From NCBI GenBank assembly GCA_963791425.1, contig CAWBSE010000003.1, forward strand, positions 682,001 to 746,000: a stretch of 64,000 nucleotides of DNA. The letters run 5' to 3'. The translations under genes and the position numbers were made by a program. The DNA is from DATBLE01 sp963791425. Its GTDB lineage: Bacteria > Actinomycetota > Thermoleophilia > Gaiellales > Gaiellaceae. Shown one piece after another: positions 59,171 to 64,000 of the stretch (positions within the stretch are counted from its first letter, which is position 1; each line of letters starts with the position of its first letter). A model generated the notes under the pieces. It was not told the DNA's origin. It made no database searches and saw nothing but the letters and a program-made list of their open reading frames with translations.

Positions 59171-59465
59171 CACCGCCGCCTATCTGATCATCGCCGCGTT
59201 CCTGTTCGCGACCGGCGCGCTCGGCGTGCTCATCCGCCGGAACCCGCTGATCGTGCTGCTCTCGCTCGAGATCATGCTGAACGGGGCGAACCTCGCCCTG
59301 ATCGCGTTCTCGCGCCACTTCGCCAGCGGCGACGGGCAGATCTTCGCGCTGGCCGTGATGGCGGTCGCCGCGTCCGAGGTCGTCGTCGGCCTCGGGCTCA
59401 TCGTCGCGATGGCCCGCAAGAAGCTGACTCTCGACGTCGACAAGCTCTCGAGCCTGCGCGGATGA
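59157..59465 (+). CDS. nuoK: NADH-quinone oxidoreductase subunit K
   Basis: A 102-residue three-helix subunit with the conserved glutamates in membrane helices 2 and 3: LIVLLSLEIMLNGANLALIAF and AVAASEVVVGLGLIVAMARK. These residues are part of the central proton path. It starts with ATG at 59157 inside nuoJ and overlaps nuoL as ATGA. Length and motif spacing are normal. Confidence 0.95.
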   Translation: MLGPNTAAYLIIAAFLFATGALGVLIRRNPLIVLLSLEIMLNGANLALIAFSRHFASGDGQIFALAVMAVAASEVVVGLGLIVAMARKKLTLDVDKLSSLRG

Positions 59466-61345
59466 TGAGCACCGCCGCCTGGATCTGCCTGTTCCTCCCG
59501 CTGGCGTCGGCGCTGGCGATCACGCTGCTCGGCAACGCGATATCGCGGCGCACCGCGGGCTGGATCGCGACGCTCTCCTGCGGCGGGGCGTTCGCGGCGA
59601 CCGTCGTCACCTTCTCGTCGATGCTGAGCCGGTCGCCCGACAACCGCTCGGAGGTCTCGACCGCCTGGACGTGGCTCGCGGCGGGGAGCTTCAAGGTCGA
59701 CTTCGGGATCCTGACCGACCCGCTCTCGGTGTTCATGATGCTGATCGTCACCGGGGTCGGGTCGCTGATCGTCGCGTACTCGCTCGGCTACATGGACGGC
59801 GACGACGAGGAGCGCCGGTACTTCGCGTACATGTCGCTGTTCGTCTTCTCGATGCTGATGCTGGTGCAGGGCGGCAACCTGCTGTTCCTGCTGATCGGCT
59901 GGGGCCTCGTCGGCCTCTCCTCCTACCTGCTGATCGGCTTCCACCACGACCGGCCAAGCGCGGTCGCAGCCGCCAAGAAGGCCTTCATCATGAACGCGTT
60001 CGGCGACGCGACCATGGCGCTCGCCCTCTTCCTGCTGATCCAGAAGACCGGCTCGCTCGACTACGGCACGGTGTTCGTCAAGGCGCACGGCCTGAGCTCG
60101 ACGGTGATGGTGCTCGTCACGCTCGGCCTGCTCGGCGGCGCGGTCGCGAAGTCGGCGCAACTGCCGCTGCAGACGTGGCTCCCGGACGCGATGGAAGGCC
60201 CGACGCCGGTCAGTGCGTTGATCCACGCGGCGACGATGGTCACCGCCGGCGTGTACCTGATCGTCCGTCTGCACCCACTGTTCGAGCTCGCCCCGCACGT
60301 CCAGGATCTCGCCGCCGGGCTCGGCGCCCTGACGCTGCTGATGGCGGGGCTGATCGCGCTCGTCCAGACCGACATCAAGCGCGTGATCGCGTACTCGACG
60401 ATGTCGCAGATCGGCTACATGTTCCTCGGCGCGGGGATCGGCGCCTACGCGAACGCGATGTTCCTGCTGATGGCGCACGCGTTCTTCAAGGCGCTGCTTT
60501 TCCTTGGCGCCGGCATCGTCATCCACGCGCTCCACGGCGAGCAGGACATCCGCAAGATGGGCGGCCTCCGCAAGCTGATGCGGAAGACCTGGTGGGCGAT
60601 GCTGATCGGCGGGCTGGCGCTCACCGGCATCCCGCCGCTCTCCGGCTTCTTCGCCAAGGACTCGATCCTCGACGAGGCGCTCGCCCGCGGCGGCTGGTTC
60701 GGCTACCTGCTCTTCGCCGCCGGCATCGTCGGCGCGTTCTTCACCGGCCTCTACACGTTCCGGATGCTGTTCATCGTCTTCGGCGGTGAGCAGTCCGCGT
60801 ACGTCCGCGAGCACCCGCCGCACGCGAGCCGCGGCCTGGTCAACTGGTCGATGGGCCTGACGGTCGCCGCGCTGGCGGTGCTCTCCGTCGTCGGCGGCTG
60901 GATCCAGGTCTTCCACGGCTGGACGGCGGTGACGACCTGGCTCGAGCCGGTCGCGCGGTCGCTCGTCGAGGCGAGCACGAAGCAGGAGTGGATCGCCAGC
61001 ATCTGCGCGGTCGGGCTCGGCACGCTCGGCATCGGCGTCGCCTGGTGGATCTACTCGGCGCACAAGGCGAAGGCGCCGCGCGCATGGCCGGTGCTCGAGC
61101 ACAAGTTCTACTTCGACGAACTGTACAACGGCCTCTTCTACTGGCCCACGGTCGCGTTCTCCAAGATCCTCTCCTGGACGATCGAGGGGCCGGTCGTGAA
61201 CGGCTCGATCGTCGGCGTCGCCGGAGCCACGCGCCGCACGGGCGGCTGGTTCCGCCTCCTCCAGACCGGCTTCGTGCGCGTGTACGTGTTCGCGCTGGCC
61301 GCCGGGCTGGCCGTCCTCGTCCTCGTCTTCATCACGGTGCGCTAG
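59462..61345 (+). CDS. nuoL: NADH-quinone oxidoreductase subunit L
   Basis: A 627-residue antiporter-like subunit with about 16 helices. LIGWGLVGLSSYLLIGFHHDRPSAVAAAKKAF (shown by GWGLVGLSSYLLIGFHHDRP), QTWLPDAMEGPTPVSALIHAATMVTAGVYLI (shown by LPDAMEGPTPVSALIHAATM) and the piston helix at the C-terminus (residues about 530-600) are present. It pumps protons at the far end of the membrane arm. ATG overlaps nuoK. Confidence 0.95.
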   Translation: MMSTAAWICLFLPLASALAITLLGNAISRRTAGWIATLSCGGAFAATVVTFSSMLSRSPDNRSEVSTAWTWLAAGSFKVDFGILTDPLSVFMMLIVTGVGSLIVAYSLGYMDGDDEERRYFAYMSLFVFSMLMLVQGGNLLFLLIGWGLVGLSSYLLIGFHHDRPSAVAAAKKAFIMNAFGDATMALALFLLIQKTGSLDYGTVFVKAHGLSSTVMVLVTLGLLGGAVAKSAQLPLQTWLPDAMEGPTPVSALIHAATMVTAGVYLIVRLHPLFELAPHVQDLAAGLGALTLLMAGLIALVQTDIKRVIAYSTMSQIGYMFLGAGIGAYANAMFLLMAHAFFKALLFLGAGIVIHALHGEQDIRKMGGLRKLMRKTWWAMLIGGLALTGIPPLSGFFAKDSILDEALARGGWFGYLLFAAGIVGAFFTGLYTFRMLFIVFGGEQSAYVREHPPHASRGLVNWSMGLTVAALAVLSVVGGWIQVFHGWTAVTTWLEPVARSLVEASTKQEWIASICAVGLGTLGIGVAWWIYSAHKAKAPRAWPVLEHKFYFDELYNGLFYWPTVAFSKILSWTIEGPVVNGSIVGVAGATRRTGGWFRLLQTGFVRVYVFALAAGLAVLVLVFITVR

Positions 61346-62809
61346 ATGACCTCCCACGGCTGGCTGACCACGACGATGATCCTGCTGCCGCTGATCGCGG
61401 GGCTTGCGATCGCGGTCCTGCCGCTGCCGAAGGTCTGGGTCGCGCCGACCGCGCTGCTCGTCTCGCTGTTCGAGATCGGCTTCTGGATCGAGGCGCTCGT
61501 CCGGTACGACTTCGACAAGGGCGGCCTCCAGGAGTGGAACCACGCGACCTGGCTGAAGGATCTCGGCGTCTCGTACTCGGTCGGCTTCTACCAGGGCTTC
61601 TCGGTGTGGCTGGTCGGGCTGACCGTCGTGGTGATGGCCGCTGCGATCGCCTACGGCTTCTGGATGGGCCGCGACCGGCCCCGCGCCTACTACGGGATGA
61701 TGCTGTTCCTGACCGGCGCGATCGTCGGCGTGTTCACCTCACAGGATCTGCTCCTCTTCTACGTCTTCTGGGAGGCAATGCTGATCCCGCTGTACGTCCT
61801 GATCGGGGCGTGGGGCGGCCCGGGCCGGCTGAACGCGACGATCAAGTTCGTCATCTACACGATGGTCGGCTCGCTGCTGATGCTCGCGGCGATCATCGTC
61901 TACGGGCTCCAGGCCGGGACGTTCTCGATGGTCACCGGCGGGACGAACGCCAGCGACTGGATCTTCCTCGGCTTCGCGGCGGCGTTCGCCGTCAAGGCGC
62001 CGCTCTTCCCGTTCCACGGCTGGCTGCCGGACGCGTATCGCGAATCGCCGGCGGAGGTCTCGTCGGTGCTCTCGGGCGTGATCTCGAAGGCGGCCGCGTT
62101 CGGGTTCCTGAGCATCTGCTTCCGGCTGTTCCCGGGGCCGGTGCAGGACTTCCGGACGCCGATCCTCGTCCTCGCCGCGATCGGGCTCGTCTATGGGTCG
62201 CTGCTCGCGTTCCGCGCGCCGGACATTCGCGGCGTGATCGCGTACTCGTCCCTGGCGCAGATGGGGCTGATCTTCCTCGGCCTGTTCGCGACGAACAGCC
62301 TCGGGATCGACGGCGCCGTGCTCCAGATGGTCAACCACGGGCTCATCTCCGCGGTGCTGTTCATGCTCGCCGGCGCGGTCGAGCGGCGGACGTCGACCGG
62401 GCGCTTCGACCAGCTCGGCGGCATGGCCAAGGGTCGGCCCATCCTGGCGACGGTGCTGATGGCGATCGGCGTGATCGCGCTGGCCGTGCCGGGGTCGGCG
62501 GCGTTCGCGGGCGAGTTCGCGATCCTCGCCGGGGTATTCACGGTCGGCTGGCTCTACGCGGTGATCGGCGCGATCGCGATCGTCCTCGCCGCCATGTACG
62601 TGCTGCGGATGATCTCCGGCGTGCTGCACGACCGGAAGGGGACGGCGGTGCACGAGAGCGCGCTCGACCTGCGCCCGGCCGAGCTGGCGATCCTGGTGCC
62701 GCTGATCGCGATCCTGCTGTTCCTGTCGGCCTGGCCGGCGGCGATCACCGAGCGGGTCATCAATGACCACCCGAAGGACACGATCGGCAAATTGAGGCCC
62801 AAGCCATGA
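61346..62809 (+). CDS. nuoM: NADH-quinone oxidoreductase subunit M
   Basis: A 487-residue antiporter-like subunit with about 14 helices: FYVFWEAMLIPLYVLIGAWGG with the conserved Glu, KAPLFPFHGWLPDAYRESPAEVSSVLSGVISK (shown by PLFPFHGWLPDAYRESPAEV) and SLAQMGLIFLGLF. It starts on the base after the nuoL stop and overlaps nuoN as ATGA. It forms one of the three proton channels. Confidence 0.95.
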   Translation: MTSHGWLTTTMILLPLIAGLAIAVLPLPKVWVAPTALLVSLFEIGFWIEALVRYDFDKGGLQEWNHATWLKDLGVSYSVGFYQGFSVWLVGLTVVVMAAAIAYGFWMGRDRPRAYYGMMLFLTGAIVGVFTSQDLLLFYVFWEAMLIPLYVLIGAWGGPGRLNATIKFVIYTMVGSLLMLAAIIVYGLQAGTFSMVTGGTNASDWIFLGFAAAFAVKAPLFPFHGWLPDAYRESPAEVSSVLSGVISKAAAFGFLSICFRLFPGPVQDFRTPILVLAAIGLVYGSLLAFRAPDIRGVIAYSSLAQMGLIFLGLFATNSLGIDGAVLQMVNHGLISAVLFMLAGAVERRTSTGRFDQLGGMAKGRPILATVLMAIGVIALAVPGSAAFAGEFAILAGVFTVGWLYAVIGAIAIVLAAMYVLRMISGVLHDRKGTAVHESALDLRPAELAILVPLIAILLFLSAWPAAITERVINDHPKDTIGKLRPKP

Positions 62810-64000
62810 TCGCCTCCGTCTCCCGCCCCCCGATCGACTGGTTCGCGATCTCGCCGTCGCTGATCCTGCTGATCGCCGCCGGCGTCTGCCTGATGGTCGC
62901 CGTGCTCGCCCCGGAGGCGAAGAAGCGCGCGACCGCCGCGTCCGTCACCGCAGCCGCATTCGTCGGGTCGTTCGTCGCCGCCGTCCTGCTCTACGACCGC
63001 ACACCGATCGGGATGAGCGTGATCGCCGACACGGTCCGCCGCGACCGGTACTTCGCGCTGGGCGCGCTGATCCTCGCGGCGGTCGGGGTCGTCGCAGTGC
63101 TCGTCTCCTACACGGAGCGCATCGAGGGCGGCCACATCCCGGAGTACTACGCGCTGCTCGCCACCGCAGCGGCCGGAATGATGTTCCTGATCCAGGCGAA
63201 CAGCCTGCTGACGCTGTTCCTCGGGCTGGAGTGGTTCTCGATCTCGCTCTACATCCTCTGCGCGATCGACTACAGCCGGGAGAAATCGCTGGAGGCGGGC
63301 CTGAAGTATCTGATCGTCGGCGGATTCGGCTCCGCCGTGCTCCTGTTCGGCTCGGCGCTCGTCTACGGCGCCACCGGGAAGCTGACGTTCGACGGGATCG
63401 CAGCTGCGGTCACGGCGGGCGGACTCCAGCACGACGCGATCCTGCTCACCGGACTGGCGATGATCATCGTCGGGCTGGGGTTCAAGGCGTCCGCGGCGCC
63501 GTTCCACCAGTGGACGCCCGACGTCTACGAGGGCTCGCCGACGTCGGTGACGGCGTTCATGGCGGCCGCGACCAAGGTCGCTGCACTGCTGCTGACGCTG
63601 CGGATCCTCGTCACCGCGTTCCCGCAGGAGAAGAGCCTCTGGACGGTCGCGATCGCGGTGATCGCGGTCTGCTCGCTCGTGCTCGGCAACTTCGCCGCGC
63701 TCGTCCAGAAGAACCTGAAGCGGATGCTCGCGTACTCGTCGATCTCGAACGCCGGCTTCATGCTGATCGCCGTCTCCGCGAACAGCGCGCTCGGCGGCCG
63801 GGCGCTGCTCTTCTACCTGATCCCCTACGCGGCAGCCTCGCTCGGCGCGTTCGCCGTGATCGCCGCCCGCGAGCGCGAACTCGGCCGCGACGTGACAACC
63901 GAGAACCTCGCCGGGATGGGCTGGGAGCGGCCGGTGCTCGGCGCCTCGATGTGGGTGTTCATGCTCAGCTTCGCCGGGCTGCCGCCGACCGGCGGCTTCC
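62806..64000 (+). CDS. nuoN: NADH-quinone oxidoreductase subunit N, cut by the window edge
   Basis: The first 398 codons of NuoN are seen, with no stop before the edge. SLLTLFLGLEWFSISLYILCA carries the conserved Glu, KASAAPFHQWTPDVYEGSPTSVTAFMAAATKVAA (shown by PFHQWTPDVYEGSPTSVTAF) is the family signature, and LAYSSISNAGFMLIAVS follows. ATG at 62806 overlaps nuoM as ATGA. About 80-100 residues are likely missing on the right. It closes the nuoA-N set. Confidence 0.93.
   Translation, partial: MIASVSRPPIDWFAISPSLILLIAAGVCLMVAVLAPEAKKRATAASVTAAAFVGSFVAAVLLYDRTPIGMSVIADTVRRDRYFALGALILAAVGVVAVLVSYTERIEGGHIPEYYALLATAAAGMMFLIQANSLLTLFLGLEWFSISLYILCAIDYSREKSLEAGLKYLIVGGFGSAVLLFGSALVYGATGKLTFDGIAAAVTAGGLQHDAILLTGLAMIIVGLGFKASAAPFHQWTPDVYEGSPTSVTAFMAAATKVAALLLTLRILVTAFPQEKSLWTVAIAVIAVCSLVLGNFAALVQKNLKRMLAYSSISNAGFMLIAVSANSALGGRALLFYLIPYAAASLGAFAVIAARERELGRDVTTENLAGMGWERPVLGASMWVFMLSFAGLPPTGGF

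Noticed and set aside
59180..61543. A 787-codon frame antisense to nuoL
   Set aside because: It is the typical Arg/Asp/His-rich shadow produced by third-position GC in a high-GC gene; the plus strand encodes a complete NuoL.

Overview
This is a GC-rich (about 70% by eye), gene-dense stretch of bacterial chromosome. Gene ends usually overlap the next start by a few bases, GTG and TTG starts are common, and no gap between genes exceeds 300 bases. Futalosine-pathway menaquinone genes, groESL behind a CIRCE operator, a full nuoA-N type complex I operon, and ferredoxin- and pyruvate-dehydrogenase-type 2-oxoacid systems side by side fit an aerobic Actinomycetota lineage. By overall look I would guess class Thermoleophilia (Gaiellales or Solirubrobacterales). 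That placement is inference; no marker gene in the window was compared with a database. I see no transposase, prophage, CRISPR array or rRNA.

Layout. 1-8.8 kb: mixed metabolic genes (two overlapping cupins, an S51 peptidase, small membrane proteins, a proline racemase/hydroxyproline epimerase, two enoyl-CoA hydratases, an EthD protein, a DMT2 exporter) and the wreck of a LanC-like gene with an inverted segment. 8.8-21.8 kb: a purine salvage and degradation locus. On the minus strand it has a BMP-type nucleoside/nucleobase ABC importer and a three-subunit xanthine dehydrogenase. On the plus strand it has an 8-oxoguanine/guanine deaminase, HIU hydrolase, OHCU decarboxylase, a membrane urate hydroxylase with a cytochrome c domain (PuuD type) and a DUF3830 protein, and converging on these an allantoate-amidohydrolase-type hydrolase. 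Together they would import a purine, oxidise it to urate and open urate to allantoin and beyond; no allantoinase is visible. 21.9-30 kb: small proteins, a thiolase, mqnD and mqnB, an ornithine cyclodeaminase homologue, tRNA-Arg, ygfZ, a YedY-like molybdoprotein and a CHRD protein.

30-41 kb: groEL/groES, Nudix and ASCH proteins, a 2-oxoacid:ferredoxin oxidoreductase operon, then a 2-oxoacid dehydrogenase E1alpha-E1beta-E2 operon ending in a YciI protein. 41-50 kb: lipB and lipA (lipoyl supply for the E2), DNA-3-methyladenine glycosylase, a secreted sedolisin, fumarase, ferredoxin-NADP reductase and an A-type iron-sulfur carrier. 50.4-64 kb: nuoA to nuoN, with nuoN cut by the window edge.

The most unusual signals are these. 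(1) Seven apparent +1 frameshifts lie within 12.5 kb (41.1-53.5 kb) in conserved genes (lipB twice, a secreted protein, tag twice, nuoD, nuoE), and each can be written as an NNC codon, one surplus G, and a codon starting with C. (2) A 19-23 bp palindrome occurs three times, twice inside and in frame with conserved proteins (NuoG, YgfZ). (3) A TANNNT hexamer sits 6-8 bases before the start codon of many operon-first genes, which implies widespread leaderless mRNAs. (4) The LanC-like remnant carries an inverted segment. (5) A YciI gene apparently starts with CTG. These are separated below into what is seen and what is inferred.
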